DNA of 51,384 nt, taken from contig CALWLK010000075.1 in NCBI GenBank assembly GCA_944381505.1, forward strand, positions 1 to 51,384. Reading direction: 5' to 3'. The translations under genes and the position numbers were made by a program. The notes beneath the pieces are model-generated. The model searched no databases. It was given only the letters and a program-made list of their open reading frames with translations, and was not told the DNA's origin. Positions 32,947 through 42,001 of the stretch are shown one piece after another; the stretch's first letter is position 1, and each line of letters opens with the position of its first letter. Origin of the DNA: an uncultured Lachnospiraceae bacterium (GTDB lineage: Bacteria > Bacillota > Clostridia > Lachnospirales > Lachnospiraceae).

Positions 32947-35589
32947 TTACTTTATATCCTCTGCGCTTATCTCGGAGGGCTCCACATAGTCCTTCCCGTA
33001 ATACGCCATGAGGTAGAGCTTTTTGATCTCCGACATGAGGGGATACCTGGGGTTCGCTCCGGTGCACTGGTCATCGAAGGCGTTCTCCGTCATCTCGTCG
33101 AGAGTTTTGAGGAAGTCCTTCTCCTCTATGCCGTAATCGCGGATGGAATCCTTTATGCCTATGCTGTGCTTCAAGTCGGTGAGCTTCTTTAAGAACTTTT
33201 CGAATACCTCCTCATCGTCCTTTCCCGAGACGCCACAGGCCATTGCCGCCTCGGCATAGCGTGAGAGGGTGTGAGGGTACTCATACTGAGGGAAAGTACC
33301 CATCTTTACAGGCTTCTCGGAGGCATTGTACTGAAGCACGTAATTTATAAGGAGAGCGTTTGCCGTTCCGTGGGGGAGATGGTGGTAAGCTCCAAGCTTG
33401 TGGGCCATGGAATGGCAGAGGCCGAGGAAGGCGTTTGCAAAGGCCATTCCCGCTATGGTGGAGGCGTTTGCCATGTGGTCTCTCGCCGTAACATCTGTAC
33501 CGTCCTCATAAGCCTTGGGCAGATGCTCGAATATGAGCTTCATGGCCTTTACGGCGAGGCCGTCGGTATAGTCCGAGGCCAACATTGAGCCGTAAGCCTC
33601 AAGGGCATGAGTCATGGCGTCTATTCCCGAGGCCGAGGTGAGGCCCTTGGGCTGGCTCATCATGTTGTCGGTGTCTATTATGGCTATGTCAGGCATGAGC
33701 TCATAGTCCGTTATGGGATATTTTACTCCCGTGGTCTCATCTGTGATGACAGCAAAGGGCGTCACCTCGGAGCCTGTTCCCGAGGAGGTGGGTATCGCAA
33801 TGAAGAGGCACTTTTCTCCCATCTTGGGGAAGGTGTAGACTTTCTTCCTTATATCTATATAGCGCATGGACATATCGGCAAAGGAAGCCTCGGGGTGCTC
33901 GTATAGGAGCCACATGATCTTTGCGGCGTCCATGGCGGAGCCGCCTCCGAAGGCTATGATGCAGTCGGGCTTGAAGCTCTCCATTGCGTCGGCGCCCTTT
34001 CTCGCGTTTTCAAGGGTGGGATCCGGCTGAACATCCGAGAATACTGTGTACTCAATGCCCATCTCCGAGAGCTTCTCCTCCACGGGCCTTACATATCCGT
34101 TCTCAAAGAGGAATCTGTCCGTAACCACAAAGCATCTTTTCTTGTCATAGTAGGCCTTCAGCTCGTCAAGAGCCACAGGCATACATCCCTTCTTGAAATA
34201 TACCTTTTTGGGCATCCTCATCCAAAGCATGTTCTCTCTCCTTACAGCGACTTTTTTATAGTTGAGAAGGTTACCTGCTCCCACATTGTCGGAAACCGAG
34301 TTTCCTCCCCATGAGCCGCAGCCCAAGGTAAGGGAGGGTGTGAGCTTGAAATTGTAGAGATCTCCTATTCCTCCCTGAGAGGAGGGTGTGTTAATGAGTA
34401 TCCTGCAGGTCTTCATGGCCTCGCAGAAGCACTCGGTCTTTTCCTTTTCCCTCACATCTATGTAGAGGGAGGCAGTGTGTCCGTAGCCGCCGTCAGCCAC
34501 AAGGCGCTCGGCCTTCTTTACTGCCTCGTCAAAGGTCTTTGCCTTGTAGAGAGCCAAAACGGGGGAGAGCTTTTCATGGGCGAACTCCTCAGTGGGCTCC
34601 ACGGATTCGGCCTCACCTATTAGTACCTTTGTGTCCGAAGGGACCTTCACTCCCGCAAGCTCGGCTATAAAGGGAGCAGGCTGACCTACGATCTTTGCGT
34701 TCACAGCGCCGTTTATTATCACGGTCTTTCCGACCTTCTCCTTCTCCGCCTTCTTCAATATATAGCAGCCGCGCTTTGCAAACTCCTCCTTCACCCTGTC
34801 GTAGACCGACTCAAGGACAGTCACTGACTGCTCGGAGGCGCAGATCATTCCGTTATCGAAGGTCTTTGAGTGGATTATGGAGCTTACCGCAGAGCATATG
34901 TCCGCAGTCTCGTCAATTATCACCGGAGTGTTTCCCGCTCCCACGCCGATGGCAGGCTTTCCCGAGGAATATGCGGATTTCACCATGCCCGGACCTCCTG
35001 TTGCGAGTATGCAATCAGCCTCCTGCATGAGCGCGTTTGTGAGCTCAAGTGTGGGCTCGTCTATCCAGTCTATGATGTTTTCAGGGGCTCCCGCCTTCAC
35101 CGCAGCCTCCAATACTATGCGGGCCGCCTCAATGGTGCACTCCTTTGCCCTGGGATGAGGGGAGATAACTATGGCGTTTCTCGTCTTTAAAGCGAGTAGA
35201 GCCTTGAAAATGGCTGTGGAGGTGGGGTTCGTGGTGGGGATGACTGCAGCAATTATCCCCAGGGGCTCAGCTATGACCTTGTATCCGAAGGCCTCGTCCT
35301 CCTCAACAACTCCGCAGGTCTTTGTATTTTTGAATTTATTGTAAATGTACTCGGAGGCGTAGTTATTCTTTATGACCTTGTCCTCAACGACACCCATTCC
35401 TGTCTCCGCCACCGCCATCTTGGCAAGGGGTATGCGGGCCATGTTCGCCGCAGTGGCCGCAGCCTTGAATATTTCGTCAACCTTCTCCTGAGAATAATGA
35501 GAAAACTCCAGCTCCGCCTTCCTCATGAGCTCAAGGCGCTCGGAAAGCTTTTCCAACGATGTTATCTTTTCTCTCTTTTTTACAGGCAT
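32947..35589 (-). CDS. adhE: bifunctional acetaldehyde/alcohol dehydrogenase
   Basis: This 880-residue fermentative enzyme reduces acetyl-CoA to acetaldehyde and then ethanol. Residues ~1-440 are a CoA-acylating aldehyde dehydrogenase with catalytic Cys250 (NGMICASEQS) and the ATGGPGMVKSAY nucleotide region. Residues ~450-870 are an iron-dependent alcohol dehydrogenase: GGGSAMDAAK, IPTSSGTGSEVTPFAV, and metal-binding GLCHSMAHKLGAYHHLPHG. Length is normal for spirosome-forming AdhE. It is monocistronic, with a consensus promoter flanked by a Rex-like inverted repeat, suggesting control by NADH/NAD+ ratio. Confidence 0.97.
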   Translation of the reverse strand: MPVKKREKITSLEKLSERLELMRKAELEFSHYSQEKVDEIFKAAATAANMARIPLAKMAVAETGMGVVEDKVIKNNYASEYIYNKFKNTKTCGVVEEDEAFGYKVIAEPLGIIAAVIPTTNPTSTAIFKALLALKTRNAIVISPHPRAKECTIEAARIVLEAAVKAGAPENIIDWIDEPTLELTNALMQEADCILATGGPGMVKSAYSSGKPAIGVGAGNTPVIIDETADICSAVSSIIHSKTFDNGMICASEQSVTVLESVYDRVKEEFAKRGCYILKKAEKEKVGKTVIINGAVNAKIVGQPAPFIAELAGVKVPSDTKVLIGEAESVEPTEEFAHEKLSPVLALYKAKTFDEAVKKAERLVADGGYGHTASLYIDVREKEKTECFCEAMKTCRILINTPSSQGGIGDLYNFKLTPSLTLGCGSWGGNSVSDNVGAGNLLNYKKVAVRRENMLWMRMPKKVYFKKGCMPVALDELKAYYDKKRCFVVTDRFLFENGYVRPVEEKLSEMGIEYTVFSDVQPDPTLENARKGADAMESFKPDCIIAFGGGSAMDAAKIMWLLYEHPEASFADMSMRYIDIRKKVYTFPKMGEKCLFIAIPTSSGTGSEVTPFAVITDETTGVKYPITDYELMPDIAIIDTDNMMSQPKGLTSASGIDAMTHALEAYGSMLASDYTDGLAVKAMKLIFEHLPKAYEDGTDVTARDHMANASTIAGMAFANAFLGLCHSMAHKLGAYHHLPHGTANALLINYVLQYNASEKPVKMGTFPQYEYPHTLSRYAEAAMACGVSGKDDEEVFEKFLKKLTDLKHSIGIKDSIRDYGIEEKDFLKTLDEMTENAFDDQCTGANPRYPLMSEIKKLYLMAYYGKDYVEPSEISAEDIK

Positions 35590-35625
35590 AGATCTTCCTC
35601 CTCATGATGTAAGAATGATATTTTT

Positions 35626-35668
35626 TTAACAATGCCTGTATTTTATACTATTGTTAATTTTTTGTCAA
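35626..35668 (-). promoter_or_regulatory. adhE promoter with Rex-like inverted repeat
   Basis: On the minus strand TTGACA (35663-35668), a 17-bp spacer and TAAAAT (35640-35645). A perfect 8-bp inverted repeat, TTAACAAT (35650-35657, read on minus) and ATTGTTAA (35626-35633), flanks the -10 box. The half-sites match the Rex half-site TTGTTAA, although their spacing differs from the usual compact site. Confidence 0.65.
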
Positions 35669-35711
35669 GATATGATTGTACCTTTATTCAGTGATTGTGG
35701 TTGTTACATCT

Positions 35712-37007
35712 TTATTTTTCAAGGCATTTCGGGTCCAGCAGAAAATCATAGATATTTACGGTCAGGATGCCATATTCATCATACTGCGCCGGCACCATGT
35801 CCTTGGTAATAATGATTTTCTTGAAAGAATCATCAATCTTTCGGAATGGCCTGACCTCCTGAGTGCGCTTAGCTTCATCCGGCAGGGAGTAAGCGGATTG
35901 AATATAGTATCTGGAAGAACCGAGATTACACACAAAATCAACTTCCAACTGCTTGCGCGTCACTTTCCCATTCCGATCTTTTTCGGCGACAGGCACAACT
36001 CCTACGTCCACACTGTAGTCACGCATACGAAGCTCATTGTAAATCACATTTTCCATGGAGTGAGTCTGCTCAACCTGACGAAAGTTGATTCTTGCATTCC
36101 TAAGTCCAAGGTCGGAAAAGTAATACTTTTTTGGAGTTTCAATATATGCCTTTCCCTTGATGTCATAGCGCTGCGCAGACTCGATCAGGAAGGAATCTTC
36201 AAAATAATCCAGATATTTTTTTATAGTGTTAGAAGTTATTTTAGAGTTCTTCACACTCCTGAAGGTGGTCTTAAGCTTCTCCGGATTGGTCAGAGAGCCA
36301 ATTGCAGAAGAAAGAATGTTCAGCAGGTCCTCCAATTCGCCAATGTTCTTGACACGGTTTCTCCTGAATATATCTTGGATATATATCTCACTGAACAAAT
36401 TCTTTAGTACCGCAGCCTTATCATCTGCTCCGTTGCGCAGAACGACTACCGGAATGCCGCCATATAACATATATTCGGACAATCCCATATACTTATCACC
36501 TTCATATACGGACATAAACTCTGCAAAGCTCAAAGGGTACATATGGACTTCATCGCCGCGGCCGGCAAACTCAGTGGCAATATCCTTTGACAGGAGTTTT
36601 GCATTACTTCCTGTCACAAATACATCCATGTTATCTTTGCGCAGGTAACTGTTCAGTACAGCTTCAAAGCAATCCAACATCTGAACTTCATCAAGCAGCA
36701 AATAATACATTTCATCATCAACGACTTTGGACCGGATATAAGCCATAAATTTTTCCGGGTCTGCTCCACGCTTTTCCTTTTCGATCCCAATAGGGCTTTC
36801 ACCTATCAGAAACAGATCGTCCGCTGAGTCAAAGGCAAAACGTATGATATGGTCAGAATCCACGCCACTCTCCAATAAATAATGATAGAAAAGGTTATTG
36901 AGCAGATATGACTTGCCACACCTTCGAATACCGGTGATAACCTTAATAAGTCCGTTGTGCATTCTTTTAATCAATTTATCCAAGTAAAAATCTCTGCGAA
37001 TCTCCAC
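35712..37007 (-). CDS. AAA ATPase with DUF4143 domain (second copy type)
   Basis: This 431-residue ATPase has Walker A GIRRCGKS (26-33), Walker B YYLLLDEVQML (~110), a sensor segment DVFVTGSNAKLL, a mid-protein winged helix and a C-terminal DUF4143 nuclease-fold segment (KQLEVDFVCNLG). It belongs to a different branch of the same family as the gene at 411-1640. Codon usage is more AT-rich than in adhE or murA on either side, consistent with transfer. It is monocistronic. Function is unknown. Confidence 0.85.
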   Translation of the reverse strand: MEIRRDFYLDKLIKRMHNGLIKVITGIRRCGKSYLLNNLFYHYLLESGVDSDHIIRFAFDSADDLFLIGESPIGIEKEKRGADPEKFMAYIRSKVVDDEMYYLLLDEVQMLDCFEAVLNSYLRKDNMDVFVTGSNAKLLSKDIATEFAGRGDEVHMYPLSFAEFMSVYEGDKYMGLSEYMLYGGIPVVVLRNGADDKAAVLKNLFSEIYIQDIFRRNRVKNIGELEDLLNILSSAIGSLTNPEKLKTTFRSVKNSKITSNTIKKYLDYFEDSFLIESAQRYDIKGKAYIETPKKYYFSDLGLRNARINFRQVEQTHSMENVIYNELRMRDYSVDVGVVPVAEKDRNGKVTRKQLEVDFVCNLGSSRYYIQSAYSLPDEAKRTQEVRPFRKIDDSFKKIIITKDMVPAQYDEYGILTVNIYDFLLDPKCLEK

Positions 37008-37175
37008 TCAACAACCTCCTTGCGAAAGATTTTTGCAACTTGACACTGTTTTCTGTTCTATTTTATCATGAAACAAATGACGGCTCAATATATCAGCATG
37101 GCTTTGGAAAGGATTTTTGCAACTTTCGACATTTTTCCGGTTTAAGGCACGACCTTTTTCGGTTTAAACTGAGTA

Positions 37176-37206
37176 AAGCCGCCTGTCTTCAACAAACAAG
37201 CGGCTT
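37176..37206 (-). terminator. hairpin after murA
   Basis: AAGCCGC / GCGGCTT arms (37176-37182, 37200-37206) lie 59 bp after the murA stop. There is no U run, so the role as terminator is weakly supported. Confidence 0.4.
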
Positions 37207-37264
37207 ACCATGTAAAACATTAAATAATTGTTACGCCGGAGCGGATAGGTGGTATCTATCCCTC

Positions 37265-38557
37265 TCAGCTTACCTTAAGCATAAATTTTCTCGCGGCCTT
37301 CTCGGAGTCAACCTTCTCTATCGCTCCGCCTATGCCCTTTATCTTCTCCTCAAAGCACTCATAGCCTCTCTGGATGTAGCCGATCTCCTCAACAACGGTG
37401 AAGCCGTCGGCGCAAAGCCCCGCTATGACAAGGGCCGCTCCGGCTCTCAGGTCGGGAGCGTTTACCGTGGCCCCCGTGAAGCCCTCTATGCCGTCTATGA
37501 CGGCCACATTTCCCTCGACCTTTATGTTTCCGCCCATCCTTGCGAGCTCATCCACATACTTGAACCTGTTCTCAAATATGCTCTCCGTAACCATGCTGCT
37601 GCCCTCGGCAAGAGCAAGACTTACGGCCATCTGAGGCTGCATGTCAGTGGGAAAGCCGGGATAGGGAAGGGTCTTGATATCCGTATGCCTCTGGTACTTC
37701 GCACCTATGACTCTGACGGCCTCATCGTACTCAATGACCTCGTTGCCCATCTCGATGAGCTTTGCGGAGATGGACTCAAGGTGCTTGGGGATAACGTTCT
37801 TTATGAGGACATCCCCTCTGGTGGCTGCGGCCATGCACATGAAGGTGCCGGCCTCTATCTGATCAGGTATGATGGAATATTCCGTGCCGTGGAGTCTCTT
37901 CACTCCGGTGATGCGGATGGTGTCAGTTCCGGCTCCCTTGATGTTTGCTCCCATGCTGTTCAGGAAGTTCGCCACGTCAACTATGTGGGGCTCCTTGGCT
38001 GCATTTTCAAGTATAGTCCTGCCCTCAGCCATTGCCGCGGCCATCATAACGTTGATAGTGGCTCCGACTGAGACCACGTCAAAGTATATATGAGCGCAGC
38101 TGAGAGTCTCTGCAGAGGCAATGACAGCGCCTCTCTCAATGCTTACCTTGGCTCCGAGAGCCCTGAAGCCCTTAATATGCTGGTCTATAGGACGCGAGCC
38201 TATGTTGCAGCCTCCGGGAAGGGGTACCTGAGCCTTCTTGTACTTGCCGAGGAGCGCCCCTATGAAATAGTAGGAGGCTCTTATCTTCCTTATATATTCG
38301 TCATCGACGGAAACCTCTTTTATGTTGCCGCCGTTGATCTTCACCGTATGTCTGTCTATCCTTTTGACCTCGGCGCCGATCTCGCCTATGGCCTCGAGCA
38401 GCACATTTATATCTCTCACGTCCGGAAGATTTTCGATTATCACGTCGTCATCCGTCATGACGGCGGCGGCCAAAATGCCCAGCGCCGCGTTCTTGGCTCC
38501 GCCTATCTCGACTTCGCCCTTAAGCGGCTTTCCGCCTTTTATTATATACTGTTCCAT
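37265..38557 (-). CDS. murA: UDP-N-acetylglucosamine 1-carboxyvinyltransferase
   Basis: This 430-residue enzyme performs the first committed step of murein synthesis, adding enolpyruvate from PEP to UDP-GlcNAc. [11 protein letters not shown] (Lys22, Asn23) and the catalytic Cys117 in [16 protein letters not shown] identify MurA and predict fosfomycin sensitivity. [11 protein letters not shown] and the C-terminal [13 protein letters not shown] are also present. The start follows GAGG. The leader contains an intrinsic terminator hairpin (38573-38601). Confidence 0.96.
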   Translation of the reverse strand: MEQYIIKGGKPLKGEVEIGGAKNAALGILAAAVMTDDDVIIENLPDVRDINVLLEAIGEIGAEVKRIDRHTVKINGGNIKEVSVDDEYIRKIRASYYFIGALLGKYKKAQVPLPGGCNIGSRPIDQHIKGFRALGAKVSIERGAVIASAETLSCAHIYFDVVSVGATINVMMAAAMAEGRTILENAAKEPHIVDVANFLNSMGANIKGAGTDTIRITGVKRLHGTEYSIIPDQIEAGTFMCMAAATRGDVLIKNVIPKHLESISAKLIEMGNEVIEYDEAVRVIGAKYQRHTDIKTLPYPGFPTDMQPQMAVSLALAEGSSMVTESIFENRFKYVDELARMGGNIKVEGNVAVIDGIEGFTGATVNAPDLRAGAALVIAGLCADGFTVVEEIGYIQRGYECFEEKIKGIGGAIEKVDSEKAARKFMLKVS

Positions 38558-38572
38558 ACATACCTCGTCATT

Positions 38573-38601
38573 AAAAAAGCATCCGTTAAACAGATGCTTT
38601 T
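38573..38601 (-). terminator. terminator hairpin within the murA leader
   Basis: A 9-bp stem, AAAAGCATC / GATGCTTTT, with a 9-base loop and a run of six U on the minus strand ends only ~16 bp before the murA start. It lies downstream of the murA promoter at 38619-38646. It may be an attenuator, or a terminator for transcripts from the other side. Confidence 0.75.
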
Positions 38602-38618
38602 ATTTTATATGTACGTTA

Positions 38619-38646
38619 ATTATAACACAATTTTCAGATTTGTAAA
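38619..38646 (-). promoter_or_regulatory. promoter of murA
   Basis: On the minus strand TTTACA (38641-38646), a 16-bp spacer and TATAAT (38619-38624). Transcription would start about 10 bases before the leader hairpin. Confidence 0.65.
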
Positions 38647-38699
38647 CCTTAAGGGCTCATACCTCGATGACACAGGGCTCATCATAATCCTCAGATGAG

Positions 38700-39112
38700 G
38701 TAAAATAATAGTATCACGTATTGAAGGAGAAAAGGCCTATGATGACCCGAGAAGCAGATAAGAAAAGGGAACGGATCTCTATGAGAGGATCTTCGGGACG
38801 GCTAAAGAGATGCATGGCCTGAGATATACGAACGAGGAACTCCTGCTCTCTTATGACGAGGTACACGGCTCAATTCTTGAACAAATCGACAAGATTGTGG
38901 AACCGGTATATCTCAAGTACAAGAGGGCCAAAATCACTTATAAATGGATGCAGCGAATCGAGCGGTACTTTGTGCCGGAAGAAGCCCTGCGGGAAGCTTT
39001 GCTGAACGCTCTGTGCTACAAGCAGTATCAATCCGGCGTACCTATTCAGATTAGCGTCTATGAAGATAATCTGTACATTGCCAATTGCGGATGCCTGCCG
39101 GAAAACCTATAG
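38700..39112 (+). pseudogene. broken AlbA_2/HATPase_c_4 gene
   Basis: One frame reads VSRIEGEKAYDDPRSR and stops near 38760. Another frame then continues KGTDLYERIFGTAKEMHGLRY and so on to 39112, including EEALREALLNALCYKQYQSG and an ISVYEDNLYIANCG segment that match the GHKL ATPase region of Schlafen-like regulators such as the gene at 22009. The 5' part is missing, a frameshift lies near 38760, and the 3' end is cut, so this is a gene remnant. Confidence 0.75.
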
Positions 39113-39228
39113 ACATGCTCCCACACATGATAGCGAGTGAACAATTCCGCCACCTGTTTTCCCGTCAGATCCTTTGTATTTTTGTATATTTCAACGCAAT
39201 AAATGAGAAAATTTCCCTGCTTACTCAT
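39058..39228 (-). pseudogene. DUF3791-like gene, 3' truncated
   Basis: A 56-residue frame begins MSKQGNFLIYCVEIYKNTKD and continues with LTGKQVAELFTRYHVWEHVY, the N-terminal two thirds of a DUF3791 protein. From about 39110 the frame runs into the antisense strand of the neighbouring AlbA_2 pseudogene and stops at 39058-39060. The start is 2 bp after the stop of the upstream gene, with GAGGAGG 10 bp before it, so the pair were co-translated. Confidence 0.65.
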
Positions 39229-39230
39229 GT

Positions 39231-39470
39231 TTAACCCTCCTCGGGTATCTCAAAATCTCCTGTCCTTTTTTCCTCTTCAAACATATTAAATAATGTGATC
39301 GGACTGAAATGCCAGACTTTTGTATCCTCCCGTTCCAACGGAGAATACACCTTTGAGCCATAAAGGTTTTTAGAAGCTGTCACTTCATCCATAGAGTATT
39401 TGTCGCAAATCATTCTGACAACCTCGGGAACCAATAATGTCAAAATAGCTTCAAACTTTTTATCCGACAT
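39231..39470 (-). CDS. small protein of a DUF3791/DUF3990-type cassette
   Basis: This 79-residue protein starts MSDKKFEAILTLLVPEVV and contains WHFSPITLFNMFEEEKRTG and a terminal PEE. I recognise this pattern from small genes that precede DUF3791 and DUF3990 genes in clostridial accessory cassettes, some of which are suspected toxin-antitoxin-like modules. Here no DUF3990 partner remains. A GGAGGAG site precedes the ATG. It lies 26 bp after the stop of the 834-residue gene and might ride on that transcript. Function is unknown. Confidence 0.65.
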   Translation of the reverse strand: MSDKKFEAILTLLVPEVVRMICDKYSMDEVTASKNLYGSKVYSPLEREDTKVWHFSPITLFNMFEEEKRTGDFEIPEEG

Positions 39471-39496
39471 TAAACTCCTCCTCCGTCGTATTTTTC

Positions 39497-42001
39497 CTAC
39501 TTCACCTGCCTCACTATGCAGATAAAATCGTTCTCCTCCGAATCGAAATAGGCCTCCGCCTCGGCTTCTCCCAGAAGCTCGAAGCTTTCGCTTGCGGGGT
39601 CATATATCCTCATATTATTATATTGGTCGTAGCCGCAGACGAGCTTATATCCTTCCTCGCTGTCTGTCCTGAGGATCACAGGGGTTCCCTTGAACACGTA
39701 ATACTGCACTTGGTTCAGATTCATTCCCTGAGCGTAGAGTAGTATTATTCCGTCTTCATAGGCCTGTGTATAGCTGAAATCCTCGTAGTGAGCCAGGGCG
39801 TCGGCTGCCGCAGTCATGGGGTCTCTAAGCTCCGCCGTGCCGAGCTTTGCCGCCCTGTTGTAGACCAAGGTCATATTGTCGGCTATGACGTAGCCTATGT
39901 CGTCGTAGCATTGTCCGAGGGCGGTCATGAAGCTTGAGCTGTGTCCCTTGAGCTTACCGTTCGAGTAGCTGTAAAAGCTCATTGCAGCCGAGTCGGTGCT
40001 GCTTATGAGTTCTATATTTGCTGAGCCCTCGTAGGATATCCTTCTCGGCACGCTTATGTTCACGCTTCGGGTATTTATTATCTCCTCCGAGAGGGCTATG
40101 TAGTATACCTTCTTCTTGCTCTCTGACATGTAGGAGGATATGCCGGGTGTCTCCTCGTTCTGCAGTCCCTCCTTATAAACTATGGTGTCCGGGCTGTCGT
40201 AGGCATAGCTGTTCTCCCCGGTCTTTACAAGCTTATCGAGGTGTATCCTCGTGCCCTCGGGCCTGACGTTTTCGATGTAGGTGTTTTCGCCTCCATAGCT
40301 CTTGAGCTCGTTTAATTCTCCGTCCCTTATGGACAGCCTGTACATGGGTATCCCCACGGGATTCCCGTTTATGTCCCTCCTGTCGGACTCTCTGCAGTAG
40401 CCGATTATTATGTCATTGTCCATGAAGCCGGGTAGCCTCAAATATTCGCCCTCCCCCGCCTCCAGGGTGTAGGTCCTTCCGCTTGAGAGGTCCATGAGCT
40501 GCAATTTCTTTGAATAACCTGTGGAGTCATCCAGCCAAGCTATCTTTGAGCTGTCTCTGCTGACTGCAAAGCTCACGTCCGAAAGCCCCGAGGCTATATC
40601 CATGGTCTCCCCGGACCTAAGCTCCACCGCCGTGACGGAGTTGTTCTGCAGCACGTAGAACATGTCGCTGTCGTTCTTTGTGCAGAGCTTGTCAATCTCC
40701 TCCTTTATCATCTCGAAGGGCTTTGCCACGGGGATGAAAAAGCTCTCTGTGATGGTGTTGGTGTCCCTGCTGTATTGATAGTAGGCTATTCCGTTGTAGC
40801 CCTCATGCCTGCCGCGGTTCATGTATCCGTACACTATGAAATCCGCGTCTCCGCTGTCGTTGACGGAGAGTATCTTTATGTCGTGCCTGTCGTAGTTCGC
40901 CCTTACTCCGTCGTCCTCTCCACTTCTGAAGGAGAAGATGTTTACCGCAGTCTTTTCCTCCTCGTCATAGCACCAAAGCTCCCTGTCAGCCTTGAAGGCT
41001 ATAAACCTTCCGTTGTCGCTTTTCATTGACTGAAACATATCCGGAGCGCTGATGCCTATATTTATTCTCTTTCCGGCGAACAAATGCTTGCTTCCCTCAA
41101 ATATCTGGTTGGTCTCCCTCTCGTAATTGAGAAGATATATCCTCTCCGTGCCTGTCCTTAAGGTGAACCTGTCCTTTATCTGATATCTCTCGTTGTTTCC
41201 CAGATTGTCCGTCCTCTCGGCCATGTAGTTGACCTCCACCACGCCCATGGCCCCGTCGTATTCCCTTAAGGTAGCCTCCGTGTCCGTGGTAAGTCTCATG
41301 TCAGACCCCGCCCATGTGAGCTGAGAGAAGCTTGAGTTTATATTTACATATCCCAAATCGTCGTTTGGCGCTGACTGAGAGCTCTCGAGATAGGTGACCA
41401 ATTCCCCTGCCGCAGCCTCATAGTTGAAGGTGAGGCTTGAAAATCTCTCTGCGAAGGCAAGCATCTGCGCGGCCTCCGTGGGGTCTGTCCACACTATCTT
41501 CGTATAATAGTTGATATTTTTTTCTCCCGTGTCCAAGTGGATTATCAGAAGGTATTGGCTGTCCCTCTCTATGAGGTTCTGGATGGGAAGCTCAGCGTAC
41601 AGAAAGCCGTCCCTTCTCTCCATGTCCCTTACCTCTGTGCTCTCTATATAATGGCTCAGGTCAAGGCTCCTTATCTCGTAGCTTACCTTCGTCACCATGT
41701 TGTCGTACTCGGATATCCTTAATCCAAGCCTTCTGTCCTCAGGTATCACCGTGATACAGTCTGTTGCGGCCTTGTTTCCCATGTCCTGAAGATAGCCGTA
41801 GAGGCAGTTCTCATGACCTCCCTCCATCTGAGCGTAGACCACCGGCAGGGTGGGTTCCTCCATAGAGGTGTATACTGTATACTCTCTCTCCGCATCTCTT
41901 GTTGTCATGAAGAAGTATACGGCAAGGGCAACTAAAAACACTGCCCCAAAGAAGACGACATTAAGTATTTTGTTTTTCGTGTTTTTTTTCAGTTTAGCCA
42001 T
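39497..42001 (-). CDS. large membrane-anchored extracytoplasmic protein, function unknown
   Basis: This 834-residue protein has a Lys-rich N-terminus, one membrane helix (about 12-32) and a large outside domain. Residues ~310-830 are rich in beta-strand-like repeats with WLDDSTG, NGRFIAFKADRELWCYDEE and similar segments, suggesting a WD40/TolB-like propeller. No catalytic motif was recognised. Its ATG overlaps the stop of the DUF4446 gene by one base, placing it in the parB-DUF4446 transcript. A role in the envelope near the division or segregation machinery is only a guess from context. Confidence 0.7.
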   Translation of the reverse strand: MAKLKKNTKNKILNVVFFGAVFLVALAVYFFMTTRDAEREYTVYTSMEEPTLPVVYAQMEGGHENCLYGYLQDMGNKAATDCITVIPEDRRLGLRISEYDNMVTKVSYEIRSLDLSHYIESTEVRDMERRDGFLYAELPIQNLIERDSQYLLIIHLDTGEKNINYYTKIVWTDPTEAAQMLAFAERFSSLTFNYEAAAGELVTYLESSQSAPNDDLGYVNINSSFSQLTWAGSDMRLTTDTEATLREYDGAMGVVEVNYMAERTDNLGNNERYQIKDRFTLRTGTERIYLLNYERETNQIFEGSKHLFAGKRINIGISAPDMFQSMKSDNGRFIAFKADRELWCYDEEEKTAVNIFSFRSGEDDGVRANYDRHDIKILSVNDSGDADFIVYGYMNRGRHEGYNGIAYYQYSRDTNTITESFFIPVAKPFEMIKEEIDKLCTKNDSDMFYVLQNNSVTAVELRSGETMDIASGLSDVSFAVSRDSSKIAWLDDSTGYSKKLQLMDLSSGRTYTLEAGEGEYLRLPGFMDNDIIIGYCRESDRRDINGNPVGIPMYRLSIRDGELNELKSYGGENTYIENVRPEGTRIHLDKLVKTGENSYAYDSPDTIVYKEGLQNEETPGISSYMSESKKKVYYIALSEEIINTRSVNISVPRRISYEGSANIELISSTDSAAMSFYSYSNGKLKGHSSSFMTALGQCYDDIGYVIADNMTLVYNRAAKLGTAELRDPMTAAADALAHYEDFSYTQAYEDGIILLYAQGMNLNQVQYYVFKGTPVILRTDSEEGYKLVCGYDQYNNMRIYDPASESFELLGEAEAEAYFDSEENDFICIVRQVK

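Noticed and set aside
37028-37126. Repeated gatttttgcaactt phrases before the second DUF4143 gene
   Set aside because: Two short copies in AT-rich DNA, without inverted structure or further copies; too weak to call an element.
37040-38071. A 343-codon plus-strand frame overlapping murA
   Set aside because: murA has catalytic motifs over the same bases; the opposite frame is low-complexity (Tyr/His/Leu/Gly rich) with no start signal.
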